The translations under genes were made by a program, and so were the position numbers. Shown piece after piece: positions 32,951 to 42,388 of a stretch of 64,000 nt of DNA. Source of the stretch: Leptotrichia massiliensis (GTDB lineage: Bacteria > Fusobacteriota > Fusobacteriia > Fusobacteriales > Leptotrichiaceae); NCBI RefSeq assembly GCF_900104625.1, contig NZ_FNVZ01000005.1, forward strand, positions 868,001-932,000, in the 5' to 3' direction. How positions within the stretch are numbered: position 1 is the first letter of the stretch; each line of letters opens with the position of its first letter. The notes below the pieces were generated by a model, which saw only the letters and a list, made by a program, of their open reading frames with translations, was not told the DNA's origin and did no database searches.

Positions 32951-34465
32951 TTAACCTCTGTTTAAAAATCTTTTTAGCATTTTTTCAATCAAATCTTTTC
33001 TGAAAATTGAAATTAAAATGAGCCAGATTAACAGGTAAATTACAGCAAATGCAATTAAATTTATTGCGATGTCAAATTTTCCAAGCAAATTTAATTTTAC
33101 CATTTTGGAAATATAAAAAGAAAATCCTGAAATTGCAAATGTAACAATAAGTATTACAAGATACTTGAAAGTTTGTAATTTTACGTATCTTTTTGCAAGC
33201 GAAGTATATAGGATTAAGAAATTTACCATTGCAGCAAATGATGTTGCGAATGTCAGTCCAACGTGCAGGTACTGTTTATATAATAACTCATCTAAAATAA
33301 TATTAATACCAATTGCTGTAAATGAAGAAATTACAGGCAAAGTTCTATCTTTAAATACATAATGACTTCTTGTTAAAAGATGTATTGTTGAGAAAAATAA
33401 TAGCCCAATTGCGTAAAATTGTAATGTTTCGGATGTTATAACTACACTTTTTGTTGTAAAATGTCCTCTTTTGTAAATCAATGCTACAATTTCCTGTGCA
33501 TAACCAAATAATACAACTGAAGATGGAACTATTAAAAATGCTAACATGTATAAACCTTGATGAACTACTCTTCGTACTGTTTTCATATTGTTCTTTATCA
33601 CAGCTTTTGACAATGTAGGAAATATTACTACTGATAATGAGATGGCAAAAACTCCAATTGGTAACAAGTATAGACGGCTGGCATAATTTAAAGCACTAAC
33701 AGTTCCTTTTGGTAACATTGTTGCATAACGGTTGTCTATAATTTCGTTTATTTGATAGCCAAAAATGCCAATTAGTGTTGGAATCATTAATTTAAACATT
33801 TCTACTACATACTCGTCTTTTAAATTAAAAGTAAATTTGTATGTTCTTACTATCTGAAAAAATTGTGGTAACATCATAGTCAGTTGGAAAACACCAGATA
33901 GTAAATATGCAACTCCTAAGCCGTAAATACCCATTTTATTTTTCAAAAAAAGCGTTCCAATGATAATTGTCAAATTAAACACAATTCCCATTGAAGCTGC
34001 AACTGCAAACTTTTTATAATTATTCAATAATGACGATACTACTCCAGAAAGTGCAATAAACAAAAAATAAAAAGCAACTATTTTTAGAAGAATGTTGGCT
34101 GTTTCAAACCTTTCTGAATCTGTAAACTTTGTTGTTATTTTTAAAATTTGTCTTGAAAACAAAATCATTAATATTGACATTGTTGATGTAAATGCAACTA
34201 TTAAATTCAATACTGAAAAGACAAATTCATCCGTCCTCTCTTTTCCTTGTTCTTCGATTCCACGATTATAAATTGGGATAAAAACTGTACCCAGAGATCC
34301 TTCCCCAAATAATGTTGTAAAGAAGTTTGGGATTTTTGTGGCACTAAAATATGCGTCTGTCATTCCTGTTGCGCCAAATACACTTCCAATAATCATTTCA
34401 CGAACAAGTCCTAAAATACGGCTTAGCATATTTATAATCATTACTATAAAACTAGATTTAAACAT
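32951..34465 (-). CDS. murJ: MurJ lipid II flippase (MviN family)
   Basis: MurJ moves lipid II across the inner membrane for peptidoglycan synthesis. The 504 residues carry 14 predicted spans and the MviN start SSFIVMIINMLSRILGLVREMIIGSVFGA. TDAYFSATKIPNFFTTLFGEGSLGTVFIPIY follows, part of the conserved cavity with essential Arg residues. It lies in an operon after scpA (21-base gap) and before the small nuclease-like gene. AGGAAATTA supplies the ribosome binding site. Nothing is truncated. Confidence 0.96.
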   Translation of the reverse strand: MFKSSFIVMIINMLSRILGLVREMIIGSVFGATGMTDAYFSATKIPNFFTTLFGEGSLGTVFIPIYNRGIEEQGKERTDEFVFSVLNLIVAFTSTMSILMILFSRQILKITTKFTDSERFETANILLKIVAFYFLFIALSGVVSSLLNNYKKFAVAASMGIVFNLTIIIGTLFLKNKMGIYGLGVAYLLSGVFQLTMMLPQFFQIVRTYKFTFNLKDEYVVEMFKLMIPTLIGIFGYQINEIIDNRYATMLPKGTVSALNYASRLYLLPIGVFAISLSVVIFPTLSKAVIKNNMKTVRRVVHQGLYMLAFLIVPSSVVLFGYAQEIVALIYKRGHFTTKSVVITSETLQFYAIGLLFFSTIHLLTRSHYVFKDRTLPVISSFTAIGINIILDELLYKQYLHVGLTFATSFAAMVNFLILYTSLAKRYVKLQTFKYLVILIVTFAISGFSFYISKMVKLNLLGKFDIAINLIAFAVIYLLIWLILISIFRKDLIEKMLKRFLNRG

Positions 34466-34486
34466 TAATTTAATTAATTTCCTTTC

Positions 34487-35203
34487 TTAATTTTTCATAG
34501 ATTTAATAAAAAAATTGTTCTCTTCAACAATTAGATCAATTTCTCCATTTTTAAACATATCTAAAATGCAGAGAAATAAAGTTACTATTCTAGATTTAGA
34601 AAATTTATTTTTTAGCAGATGATTAAATTCTATCTGATTATTAATTTGGATAATCTGAGAAACTTCAGTATAAGCATCTTCAGCTGAATAATCATCTTCC
34701 TCCAAATTTACAATCATTTTTTCTTCAAATTTATTTCTATCATTTAATTTAGAAGTAATTAAATTTTTTAGACTTTTAAATAGATTATCCAAACTCAGAC
34801 TGGAAATATCGTATTCTATCATTTCTGATCCCATACTTTCCGTCCCTGTTCTTGCGTATGGAATATTATATTCATTTTCATGTTTTGAAAATAATTCTGA
34901 AATTTCCTTAAATAGTTGGTATTCTATTATTTTTTTCTCTAAATTTTCAATTTTTTCAAGTTTTTTACCTCTATTTAACACTGAATAGGCTTTAATCTCG
35001 ATGAGATCTGTTGCCATTACTAAAAATTCGATTTTTATTTTTAAGTTTAGCTCTTTTTGTGCGTGAATGTAACTCAAATAATCATCTATTATTTGTGAAA
35101 TATTTATTGCGTTTACATCCATTTTCTTTTTTTCGATTAAATGAATAAGTAAATCAAGAGGTCCTTCAAAATTTTCAATTTTTACTTGTATTGTATTTTC
35201 CAT
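34487..35203 (-). CDS. scpA: segregation and condensation protein A
   Basis: The 238-residue kleisin bridges the SMC heads together with ScpB. The N-terminal signature FEGPLDLLIHLIEKKKMDVNAINISQIIDDYL is characteristic. The central part is charged and linker-like, and the C-terminal winged-helix region ends in LFLCILDMFKNGEIDLIVEENNFFIK. No scpB gene follows, unlike many genomes where scpA-scpB are paired; it must be elsewhere. It lies 7 bases after ribF and 21 before murJ, so it forms an operon with them. Confidence 0.94.
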   Translation of the reverse strand: MENTIQVKIENFEGPLDLLIHLIEKKKMDVNAINISQIIDDYLSYIHAQKELNLKIKIEFLVMATDLIEIKAYSVLNRGKKLEKIENLEKKIIEYQLFKEISELFSKHENEYNIPYARTGTESMGSEMIEYDISSLSLDNLFKSLKNLITSKLNDRNKFEEKMIVNLEEDDYSAEDAYTEVSQIIQINNQIEFNHLLKNKFSKSRIVTLFLCILDMFKNGEIDLIVEENNFFIKSMKN

Positions 35204-35210
35204 ATTTTAC

Positions 35211-36212
35211 CTATTTTTCTTTTTGATATTTCTTACGCCAGTATGAAATTTTATTTTTCCAGTAATTTACGTCCTTACTTATCTGCTCTTTCAACTCATC
35301 CACTGATTCAAATTTTTTTTCGTGCCGTATATTTTCTAAAATTTCAATAAAAATAACTTTTCCGTAAATATCTTCATTAAAATCAAAAATATTAGTTTCA
35401 ACACTTAGTACACCCACATCAACCGTAGGATTTCTGCCAATGTTCATAACTCCATTATAAACTTTTTCATCATCTTGGATGCATATTTTTACACCATAAA
35501 CTCCGAATTCAGGATAAATTTTATTTTCAAATCGTAAATTTGCCGTAGGAAAACCAATCACACGTCCAAGCTGTTTTCCATAAATTACTTCCCCAAGAAT
35601 AATAAAATTATGCCCAAGAAGTTTTCTAACTTTCTCAAAATTTCCTTCTTTAATATAATTTCTAACTCTTGTACTGCTTATAATTTCTCCATTTTCATCC
35701 AAAACTGGTTCTTGTACATTCAATTTTATATTTTTTTCTGTTAAAAGTTTTTCAAGTGTATTAATATTACCAGATTTTTCTTTTCCAAAAGTAAAATTAA
35801 AACCACAGTAAACTTCAGTCGCATTTAAAATATCCACAAGGACTTTTTCTACAAACTCTTCAGGTGTATAATTCCTAACTTTTTCAAACTGCTCCAAATA
35901 GAGATAATCAATTCCATTTTCATTTAACAAATACGCCTTTTCCGAGCAAGTCGTTATTTTAGTCTGCTGATTTTTGGGATATTCACGAAAAGTGTAAACT
36001 ATTGTCTTTAAATTTTTTTCTTTAGCTTGCTTCACAGCTTTTTGTAAAATTATCTGATGTCCGATGTGAACGCCATCGAAATTCCCCAAAATCAGAATAT
36101 TTTTATTCCGTTTTATTTCTTTAAGATTTTTATCATAATCAATAGACTCTAAATCATCATTATATTCCACAATATCCTTTATATCAGATAAATTTTCTGT
36201 AATAAATTTCAT
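35211..36212 (-). CDS. ribF: bifunctional riboflavin kinase / FAD synthetase
   Basis: The 333-residue enzyme converts riboflavin to FMN and FAD. The N-terminal adenylyltransferase shows ILGNFDGVHIGHQ (about 39-51), VYCGFNFTFGKEKSG and SSTRVRNYIKEG. The C-terminal kinase shows IGFPTANLRF, YGVY and VYNGVMNIGRNPTV. An N-terminal extension of about 35 residues before the NFDG strand is typical of part of the family. First gene of the ribF-scpA-murJ-nuclease operon; no FMN riboswitch was seen upstream. Confidence 0.96.
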   Translation of the reverse strand: MKFITENLSDIKDIVEYNDDLESIDYDKNLKEIKRNKNILILGNFDGVHIGHQIILQKAVKQAKEKNLKTIVYTFREYPKNQQTKITTCSEKAYLLNENGIDYLYLEQFEKVRNYTPEEFVEKVLVDILNATEVYCGFNFTFGKEKSGNINTLEKLLTEKNIKLNVQEPVLDENGEIISSTRVRNYIKEGNFEKVRKLLGHNFIILGEVIYGKQLGRVIGFPTANLRFENKIYPEFGVYGVKICIQDDEKVYNGVMNIGRNPTVDVGVLSVETNIFDFNEDIYGKVIFIEILENIRHEKKFESVDELKEQISKDVNYWKNKISYWRKKYQKEK

Positions 36213-36324
36213 TATTAAATCTCGTTCCTTTTTTATTTTATCATCTTACTTACTAGATTTTATCACAATTTCACTTTATACTCAACCTATAATTTTTAAA
36301 TTTATGTATTATATAAGTAAAAAA

Positions 36325-36369
36325 TTAAAAAAAGCCAAAAACTCATATATCAATTTTGAGTTAATGGCT
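36325..36369 (-). terminator. rho-independent terminator of the bactofilin gene
   Basis: On the minus strand AGCCATTAACTCA pairs with TGAGTTTTTGGCT, followed by T's: AGCCA/TGGCT and AACTCA/TGAGTT with a two-base internal mismatch. Confidence 0.8.
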
Positions 36370-36395
36370 ATAACTTTGTTCATTTATTAATTTTT

Positions 36396-36893
36396 CTATT
36401 TTTCTTTCTTTTCTTCTGATTTTTCTTCTTTTTTTTCTATTGAAGCTGGAGAACTTGATGTAGATGTATTTTTAGATTCTTCCTTTATAAGAGCAACTTT
36501 CATTTTCTTTCTTCCTTCAAATACACCGCCTTCCTGAATTACAAATAAAGCTGAAGTTATTGTAGCATAAGCCTTTCCGGTACTTCCTATTTCAACTTTA
36601 GTAGCTGCAATTTCTCCTGAGACTTCTCCGTCTACAATTACATTTTCAGCTGTAACATTTCCTTTTACTATTCCTGTTTTTCCAATATGAACAAGTTTGT
36701 TCCCTTTAATATCTCCGTTTAAGACACCGTCCATCTTAAATAGAGAGTTTGATTCAATAGTTCCTGTTATTGTTGTTTCCATTGAAATTGTACTTACTCC
36801 ATGCACGTTTTCTTCGTTGTTTGCAGAAAATTGACTGCTAAGATCCACACCTTCTCTTTTATCTTTTGATTTATTACTAGAAAATATTGCCAT
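36396..36893 (-). CDS. bactofilin (DUF583 polymer-forming protein)
   Basis: The 165-residue bactofilin has a disordered N-terminus (1-35), then a right-handed beta-helix core (about 36-130) with the recurring pattern GxIxGNKLVHIGKTGIVKGNVTAENVIVDGEVSGEI. A charged S/K/E-rich tail follows. Bactofilins form nucleotide-free filaments that position wall or envelope enzymes. It is monocistronic. A peptidoglycan peptidase of the M15 type is encoded about 1.7 kb downstream on the same strand, a plausible functional link, though not adjacent as in some bacteria. Confidence 0.93.
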   Translation of the reverse strand: MAIFSSNKSKDKREGVDLSSQFSANNEENVHGVSTISMETTITGTIESNSLFKMDGVLNGDIKGNKLVHIGKTGIVKGNVTAENVIVDGEVSGEIAATKVEIGSTGKAYATITSALFVIQEGGVFEGRKKMKVALIKEESKNTSTSSSPASIEKKEEKSEEKKEK

Positions 36894-37043
36894 TTTTATT
36901 CCTTTCTTCCTTTTTTATTTTATTATTTTTTTTATTGTAAAATTATAAATAAATTATCATAATAATATTGTACTACATTTTCTTTGTTTTTTCAAATATT
37001 TTTTTAATATTTTGTTGTTAATTAAAAAAATTCTAAAATTTAA

Positions 37044-38564
37044 TTATCTAAATAAAAAAATTTCATTCATATATTTAGAAATATTATCAATCACATCTGT
37101 TGCATTCACAGTATACTGCCTTCTTACCAATTCATCTGCAATTTTACCATGCAAATACGCTCCAATACTAGCAGATTTCATTAAATCATATTTTTGTCCT
37201 ACAAGTGAACATATTATTCCTGTTAGGCAATCTCCCATTCCACCGTTTGCCATGTGTGAATTTCCTGTACTGTTTGCAAAAAGTTCTTCTCCATTTGTAA
37301 TAATGGTATTTTTACCTTTTAATAACAAAATTATGCCGTATTTTTTTGAAAACTCTTTTGCTATTTCAAATTTATTTTTATTAATTACTTCTGGCGAAAA
37401 TCCTATCAGTCGTGAAAATTCAACCAAATGTGGTGTCAAAACGCTTCTATTTCTTATTTTTTCAAAAAGTTCCCTGTTTTCTGCCAGCAAATTTAAGGCA
37501 TCTGCGTCTAATATCAGTTTTATTGTATTTCCTTTATTGTTTTTCTCAATGTTGATTAATTTTTCAAAAATTGAAAATGCTTGTTGACTTTTTCCAATTC
37601 CTGGCCCAATTGTAATTACATCGGAGTTTAAAATTTCATTTTCCAGTTTTTCAAAATTTTCTTCTACATTTTCAAAATTTATAGGAAAGCTCATTGCTTC
37701 AGGTACAAACATATTTAATGAAAAGTTATTTTTATCAGTAATTACAGTAGTAAGTCCTGCTCCAGTTCTCACACATGATTTTGCAACTATATTTCCTGCA
37801 CCATAAAATCCACTGCTTCCAGCAAAAATCAATACTTTTCCAAAATCGCCCTTATGTGAATCCTGATTTCTTTTTATATGAAAACTTTTTACCATGTCAG
37901 GTGTTAAATAATATTCTTTGACCAAATGATTGATATTAGTTTCATTCAATCCAATATTTTCAATAATAACTTTTCCTAAGTAATCTTTTATTTTTGAATT
38001 TAAAAATCCTTTTTTGTAAGTAACAAATGAAATTGTAATATCAGCTTTGACTGAAATTCGCATAATTTCACCAGTATCGCCATTAATCCCAGAGGGAATA
38101 TCAATTGAATAAATAGCCTTATTGTTACTTGCTGTATTGATTTTTTCGATAATTTCCCGATAGATTCCTTTTATTTCTGAATTTAATCCTGTTCCAAAAA
38201 TCCCTTCAATAACAACATTACAGTCCAAAAGCAACTTATCCAATTCTTCTATTTCATAAAATATTTTAATTCCCATATTCTTGCAAATTTTATAATTTAT
38301 CATGCAATCATTACTCATATCTTCATTACTAATACAAAAAATTTTGACATTTTTCCCCTTTGAAAATAACTGGCGTGCAATCGCATAACCATCTCCACCA
38401 TTATTGCCCTTTCCACAAATAATAAGAAAATTATTCTCATTTCCATCAATATGTTTCACAAACGAAATCGCGGCATTTTCCATAAGCACAATACTCGGTA
38501 TTTTTAATTCATTTATCGCAAAACTGTCAATTTTTTTCGTAGTTTCATTTCCACCTAACAACAT
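37044..38564 (-). CDS. nnr: bifunctional NAD(P)HX epimerase / ADP-dependent dehydratase
   Basis: The 506-residue enzyme repairs hydrated NADH and NADPH. The N-terminal YjeF_N domain carries ICGKGNNGGDGYAIARQL (about 50-66) and DIPSGINGDTGE. The C-terminal ribokinase-like dehydratase carries ITIGPGIGKS, LDADALNLL and NGGMGDCLTG, with the catalytic Asp in GMGD. I chose the second ATG (MLLGGNETT), 8 bases after GAGG; an ATG six bases earlier is too close to the site. Stand-alone gene. Confidence 0.94.
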   Translation of the reverse strand: MLLGGNETTKKIDSFAINELKIPSIVLMENAAISFVKHIDGNENNFLIICGKGNNGGDGYAIARQLFSKGKNVKIFCISNEDMSNDCMINYKICKNMGIKIFYEIEELDKLLLDCNVVIEGIFGTGLNSEIKGIYREIIEKINTASNNKAIYSIDIPSGINGDTGEIMRISVKADITISFVTYKKGFLNSKIKDYLGKVIIENIGLNETNINHLVKEYYLTPDMVKSFHIKRNQDSHKGDFGKVLIFAGSSGFYGAGNIVAKSCVRTGAGLTTVITDKNNFSLNMFVPEAMSFPINFENVEENFEKLENEILNSDVITIGPGIGKSQQAFSIFEKLINIEKNNKGNTIKLILDADALNLLAENRELFEKIRNRSVLTPHLVEFSRLIGFSPEVINKNKFEIAKEFSKKYGIILLLKGKNTIITNGEELFANSTGNSHMANGGMGDCLTGIICSLVGQKYDLMKSASIGAYLHGKIADELVRRQYTVNATDVIDNISKYMNEIFLFR

Positions 38565-38594
38565 TTTCATCGCCTCTTTTTTTATTTAAACTTT

Positions 38595-39230
38595 TTACAT
38601 TTCATCAAAGCCGAAGTGCATATAATCTCGTGTTCTAAAGTTTGCTCCCCAGACCCATCCTCTTTTTGTAAAGGCTCTCACTACATCTCCGTCAGGTTTT
38701 ATAGAATATGGATTGCTGTTTGGTTCCCAGCTTTTTCCGACAATAGCTTTTCCGTTACTGTTTACCTGTGGATTTTCTTCGGGATTCAAGTCTATTGCCC
38801 GCCCTGTACTGTGAAGGCTTTTAAAACTTCCACGCCATGAATATCCAATTAACCTTTTTATCGGAAATTTTTCCTTGCCTTTATGTATCTCATGAAAAAT
38901 CTCCTTTACCTCATCTGCCAAAACATCCAAAACTTGAATTTTCTCTGTGTCAGAAACCTTTTTTCCATCCTTTAGCCGCCAGACAGGCAGTTCGATCCAA
39001 ACCAGTCTTGATTCAGCTTCTGATCTTGTGGAAACGTCTCTTATTCTATCCTTAACCTTTTGTTTCAATTCAGAATCTGGATCAGGATTCTCAACCTTTC
39101 GTTTAGATCTAAAAGAATATAGATTTTCATAAATATCATTTGCTGTACTTAAAGTTGCTGCAATACATATTGAAATAGCTAGAATAGCTAAATAGTTTGT
39201 TTTATTCCTTAATTTTTTCAAAATTATCAT
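38595..39230 (-). CDS. M15-family D-Ala-D-Ala carboxypeptidase-like protein, exported
   Basis: The 211-residue protein has an N-terminal membrane or signal segment (about 13-30). The C-terminal half is an M15-type peptidase with LHSTGRAIDLNP (His and Asp zinc ligands, about 133-144) and a terminal DYMHFGFDEM carrying the third His. Acts on peptidoglycan cross-link peptides in related enzymes; specificity here is unknown. AAGGAGG is 6 bases before the ATG. It lies just downstream of a small unknown gene (12-base gap). Confidence 0.85.
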   Translation of the reverse strand: MIILKKLRNKTNYLAILAISICIAATLSTANDIYENLYSFRSKRKVENPDPDSELKQKVKDRIRDVSTRSEAESRLVWIELPVWRLKDGKKVSDTEKIQVLDVLADEVKEIFHEIHKGKEKFPIKRLIGYSWRGSFKSLHSTGRAIDLNPEENPQVNSNGKAIVGKSWEPNSNPYSIKPDGDVVRAFTKRGWVWGANFRTRDYMHFGFDEM

Positions 39231-39241
39231 ATATAACCTCC

Positions 39242-39556
39242 TTATAAATTAATATACGTAACACCTAAAATTTTTTTATTTTGAATATCATATTGCTTAA
39301 TAAAATTAATATAATCAACTAATCCATTACTACAAATTTCTTTCAAAGTGGCTGGAATTATTTTATTCTTTAATTTAAACTCTTTTGCTCTACTCAAATC
39401 TCCAATATCTTCAACCGAAGTCCAAAAGATCATATATTCTGCACAATAAAAATAAATTTTATTATCATAAAATTCAGGTATTTTACAAAATTCAACTCCG
39501 TCACTTTGTCTTTCTAATGCTTTTTTATCTCGGTAAATAAAATAAGTTTCTTTCAT
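39242..39556 (-). CDS. unknown small protein
   Basis: The start is set at MKETYFIYRDKK because GGAG lies 9 bases upstream; the open frame reaches to 39595. The 104-residue protein has one Cys in FYCAEYMIFW, a basic middle (AKEFKLKNKIIPATL), and no signal peptide or membrane span. Family not recognised. It is translated just ahead of the M15 peptidase gene and about 60 bases after hisK. Confidence 0.65.
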   Translation of the reverse strand: MKETYFIYRDKKALERQSDGVEFCKIPEFYDNKIYFYCAEYMIFWTSVEDIGDLSRAKEFKLKNKIIPATLKEICSNGLVDYINFIKQYDIQNKKILGVTYINL

Positions 39557-39615
39557 CTTACTTTTCTCCATAAGTATTTTAAAATTTATTGACAATATTT
39601 CACTCTATATTTTCA

Positions 39616-40467
39616 TTAAATCTCAAAATCCTTAAACTCTCCACCATCCAAAATCTTCACACTCTTAAACCCAACTTTTCTGGCAATTTCAAGACTTTCT
39701 TCAAAATAAAAATCAATATTTTTAGTTTCGTGTGCATCAGAAGAAATTGTAATTGGAATATTTTTGGCTAATATTCTTTCCAGTATTGGAACACTCGGAT
39801 AAGGAGTTTGTGTCCATCCTCTTGACATTCCACCAGTATTAATTTCAATAATCGCATCAGTTTTTGCTATTTCATCCAGTACATATTCTACTTTCTTTTT
39901 GTACCAGTCAGCATTTTCATCAAAATATTTCAAATCTTTGTTAAATTTTCGTACTAAATCCAAATGCCCAATAATATCAGGCTTTTGAGTATGTATCATT
40001 TCCACAATATTATCAAAATATGCTTCAATAACCGCTCTTTCATCTCCATCCGCATAATTTTTTATCCCATATTCCAAAACTTCAGGCGTATTGTCAACAC
40101 AATAATACTCATCTTTTTCTCTATCTTTCACATAATGAACAGATCCAATCCTAAAATCAAGTCCCATTTCCTTATCAGTTTCCTTGTTATACCCAGTATA
40201 AAAATCAGCTTCGATTCCAATATAAACCTGCATTTTATTTTTGTATTTTTCTTTTAGTTCTTTTAATTCCTTCAAATATTCCTGCGTTCCTTGTTCGGTC
40301 ATGCACGGTTCTGTATCAAATGCTGTAAAAGAATGTCCTGAAAGCCCAACACTTGTAAATCCTTTCTCTATTGCTGTTAATATATAATCTTCAGCATTGT
40401 TTTTACCGTCGCAGTAGAACGTGTGAGCATGAAGATTTGATGGGAAAATTGTTTTTTTAGTTTGCAT
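39616..40467 (-). CDS. hisK: histidinol-phosphatase, PHP family
   Basis: It dephosphorylates L-histidinol phosphate, the penultimate step of histidine synthesis. The 283 residues carry the PHP metal motifs: NLHAHTFYCDG (about 11-21), GLSGHSF, GIEADF, GSVHYVKD, GHLDLVRKF and a final ISSDAHE. The protein fits the HisK/HisJ type, not the HAD-type HisB N-domain, consistent with the stand-alone HisB dehydratase nearby. It is the last his gene of the minus-strand series. Confidence 0.94.
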   Translation of the reverse strand: MQTKKTIFPSNLHAHTFYCDGKNNAEDYILTAIEKGFTSVGLSGHSFTAFDTEPCMTEQGTQEYLKELKELKEKYKNKMQVYIGIEADFYTGYNKETDKEMGLDFRIGSVHYVKDREKDEYYCVDNTPEVLEYGIKNYADGDERAVIEAYFDNIVEMIHTQKPDIIGHLDLVRKFNKDLKYFDENADWYKKKVEYVLDEIAKTDAIIEINTGGMSRGWTQTPYPSVPILERILAKNIPITISSDAHETKNIDFYFEESLEIARKVGFKSVKILDGGEFKDFEI

Positions 40468-40509
40468 TTTTATCAGCTCCTTATATTGTGATGTTCTGTA
40501 TTAAGTGAC

Positions 40510-40932
40510 TTAATTATCACTTAAATAAAGTCCATCTATTAATTCATCAAAACTATACGCAATTGTAATATATTGAAACTCTGCTCTTGTATGAGTATCA
40601 AATACTAAACGAATTTTTTTGTCGTATTTTGAAAGTGTTAGCATATTTTCATATCCGTCTATATCATTTAATACAAATTTGAAAGCTGAATGCCACTGAT
40701 ACTGATATTTATCGGAAAAATTTAATTTTTCAATAAAGAAAATATCACCCCTCCAATTTTTACAACATGTTCCAAATTTAAAATATAAAATATCATATTC
40801 TTCAAAAAGAAAATGATACTTCACTATTCCACACTCTTTAAAAAATTCATCATTAAAAATTAAACTTTTTTCAGTTTTTTTTTCACTTTTGTCAAAATCT
40901 ATGATTTCTTTTAAATGATTTTTATTTTCCAT
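40510..40932 (-). CDS. unknown small cytoplasmic protein inside his locus
   Basis: The 140-residue protein is rich in Phe, Tyr and Asp. It has a Lys/Glu-rich N-terminus, FGTCCKNWRGDIFF with a CC pair, and a C-terminal DTHTRAEFQYITIAYSFDEL. No signal peptide or membrane span. I do not recognise the family. The size and fold-like strand pattern would suit an immunity protein, but nothing shows this. It sits 30 bases after hisIE and 42 before hisK on the same strand, so it is probably part of the his transcript. Confidence 0.65.
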   Translation of the reverse strand: MENKNHLKEIIDFDKSEKKTEKSLIFNDEFFKECGIVKYHFLFEEYDILYFKFGTCCKNWRGDIFFIEKLNFSDKYQYQWHSAFKFVLNDIDGYENMLTLSKYDKKIRLVFDTHTRAEFQYITIAYSFDELIDGLYLSDN

Positions 40933-40962
40933 ATTAAATATCCTTTTTAAACAAATATTTTT

Positions 40963-41616
40963 TTACTTTTCTCCACCCATTTTTTCCTGTTTAACTTTAT
41001 AATCGACAACATGTCTTTTAGCAAGTTCATTTTTCACGTCTTGAATAGTAAGCCCTTGTTCAATCATTAAAACCAAAGTGTGATAATACAAATCTGCAAT
41101 TTCATATTTTAGTTCATCATTATCATTATTTTTAGCACCAATAATAACTTCTGTACATTCCTCGCCAACTTTTTTCAGAATTTTATCAAGCCCTTTTTCA
41201 AAAAGATAACTTGTATATGATTTTTCCTCAGGATTGACCTTTCTATCTTTTATTAAATTATAAAGTTTCTCAGGACTAAAATTACTGTTATTTTCTGCTT
41301 CAAATAAGGAATTGAAAAAACAGCTTTCAGAGCCAGTATGGCAAGCAGGGCCTTCCTTTTTTACTTCCAGAAGCAAAGAATCGGAATCACAATCATATTT
41401 TACCGAAACAACATTCTGATAATTTCCCGAAGTTTCTCCTTTTAACCATAATTCCTGTCTGCTTCTGCTATAAAAACAAGTTTTTTTATCTCTCAAAGTT
41501 ATTTCTAGACTTTCTTTATTCATATACGCAAGAGTCAGGACTTCTTTTGTATAATAATCTTGTATTATTGCTGGAACAAGCCCTTTTTCGTCAAATTTTA
41601 TTTGTTCTATATTCAT
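40963..41616 (-). CDS. hisIE: bifunctional phosphoribosyl-AMP cyclohydrolase / phosphoribosyl-ATP pyrophosphatase
   Basis: The 217-residue fusion of HisI and HisE catalyses the second and third steps of histidine synthesis. The HisI part (about 1-110) has YMNKESLE, FYSRSRQELWLKGETSGN, YDCDSDSLL and PACHTGSESCF, with the zinc cysteines. The HisE part (about 120-205) has VGEECTEVIIGAKN and ELKYEIADLYYHTLVLM. Normal length. It is preceded upstream by a degenerate nucleotidyltransferase region rather than directly by hisF. Confidence 0.96.
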   Translation of the reverse strand: MNIEQIKFDEKGLVPAIIQDYYTKEVLTLAYMNKESLEITLRDKKTCFYSRSRQELWLKGETSGNYQNVVSVKYDCDSDSLLLEVKKEGPACHTGSESCFFNSLFEAENNSNFSPEKLYNLIKDRKVNPEEKSYTSYLFEKGLDKILKKVGEECTEVIIGAKNNDNDELKYEIADLYYHTLVLMIEQGLTIQDVKNELAKRHVVDYKVKQEKMGGEK

Positions 41617-41739
41617 TTTTTACCTCTTTTCTAATTTTTCTCTTAATATGTAAATATACTTTAACAAATTTTCCATTTCAAAAACAGAAACTTCATAAAG
41701 CATTTCTAAACTTGTTCCCCACTGAAGTTTCTTCTTTTT

Positions 41740-42078
41740 TTATACATAAATTACACTCCCCAAAATTTCTTCCTTTATATCAACTTTGTATTTCTGAACT
41801 TTCGGATTTTTAAATTTATATTGAAACATACTTTCATCAACTAAATCTACTTTTTTTGAAAAATTTCTTCTAATTTTTTATGTAAACTACAAAAATTCTG
41901 ATACATCCCCTTCTTAAATTCCATTTTTACAAGAATATCAATATCGCTATCATTTGTATTAATATTTTTTGAAAAACTTCCAAAAAGACCTAATTTTAAA
42001 ATCGAATATTTTTTTTTAAATCTCTTCTTTTCTTATATTCACTTTCTAAAAATTCAAGATTTAGTTTTATTGTGACAT
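41740..42078 (-). pseudogene. MNT-type nucleotidyltransferase pseudogene (HEPN/MNT antitoxin-like)
   Basis: A decayed minus-strand frame encodes LEFLESEYKKRRDLKKKYS, then LKLGLFGSFSKNINTNDSD with IDILVKMEFKKG. That is the GSF-x9-DxD motif of minimal nucleotidyltransferases. A frameshift and stop near 41847 break it, and the remainder VDLVDESMFQYKFKNP to GSVIYV continues in another frame to 41740. The start codon is not clear; it may lie in the promoter region of the Phd gene. Such MNT proteins normally pair with a HEPN toxin (MntA-HepT type). A fragment LEMLYEVSVFEMENLLKYIY follows at about 41640-41725 and may be a partner remnant. Confidence 0.75.
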
Positions 42079-42087
42079 AATTTATGG

Positions 42088-42093
42088 TATAAT
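42088..42093 (+). promoter_or_regulatory. extended -10 box for the Phd/ParE module
   Basis: TATAAT preceded by TGG, 38 bases before the ATG at 42131. The -35 region (TTTTAT near 42065) is weak. Confidence 0.5.
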
Positions 42094-42130
42094 ATAGATA
42101 TAAATAATACATAAAGGAGTGTGTTTACTT

Positions 42131-42388
42131 ATGAAAATTATCCCTATTCGTGATTTAAAAAATACTGTTGAAATTGAAAAATACTGTTCCGAAGAACAAG
42201 GACCTGTATTTATAACTAAAAATGGTTATGGACGCCTAGTAGTAATGGATATTGAATATTATGAACGAACTATGCGTGAAATTGAAGAAGCAAAACTTCT
42301 GCTTGATGGAATAAAAGATGTTCAAAATAACAATATTTTAGACGGCAAAAATACTATTAATGAATTAAGAGGTAAATATGGAATCTAA
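42131..42388 (+). CDS. Phd/YefM-family antitoxin
   Basis: The 85-residue antitoxin starts at the ATG after AAAGGAGTG; a GTG 12 bases earlier overlaps that site. The N-terminal DNA-binding half reads MKIIPIRDLKNTVEIEKYCS and GPVFITKNGYGRLVVMDIEYYE, typical of Phd/YefM. The C-terminal half is a long helix (REIEEAKLLLDGIKDVQ). It overlaps the toxin start by 11 bases. The pair is on the strand opposite to the his genes and lies between hisF and hisIE, an evident insertion. Confidence 0.9.
   Translation: MKIIPIRDLKNTVEIEKYCSEEQGPVFITKNGYGRLVVMDIEYYERTMREIEEAKLLLDGIKDVQNNNILDGKNTINELRGKYGI

Noticed and set aside
36331-36378. Candidate small RNA or CRISPR repeat downstream of bactofilin
   Set aside because: It is a single hairpin with a T run on the minus strand directly behind the gene, so it is an ordinary terminator; no repeated spacers exist.
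41640-42060. Plus-strand open frames opposite the his and nucleotidyltransferase region
   Set aside because: They are antisense shadows; the minus strand explains the motifs, and the plus frames have no ribosome binding sites or family features.
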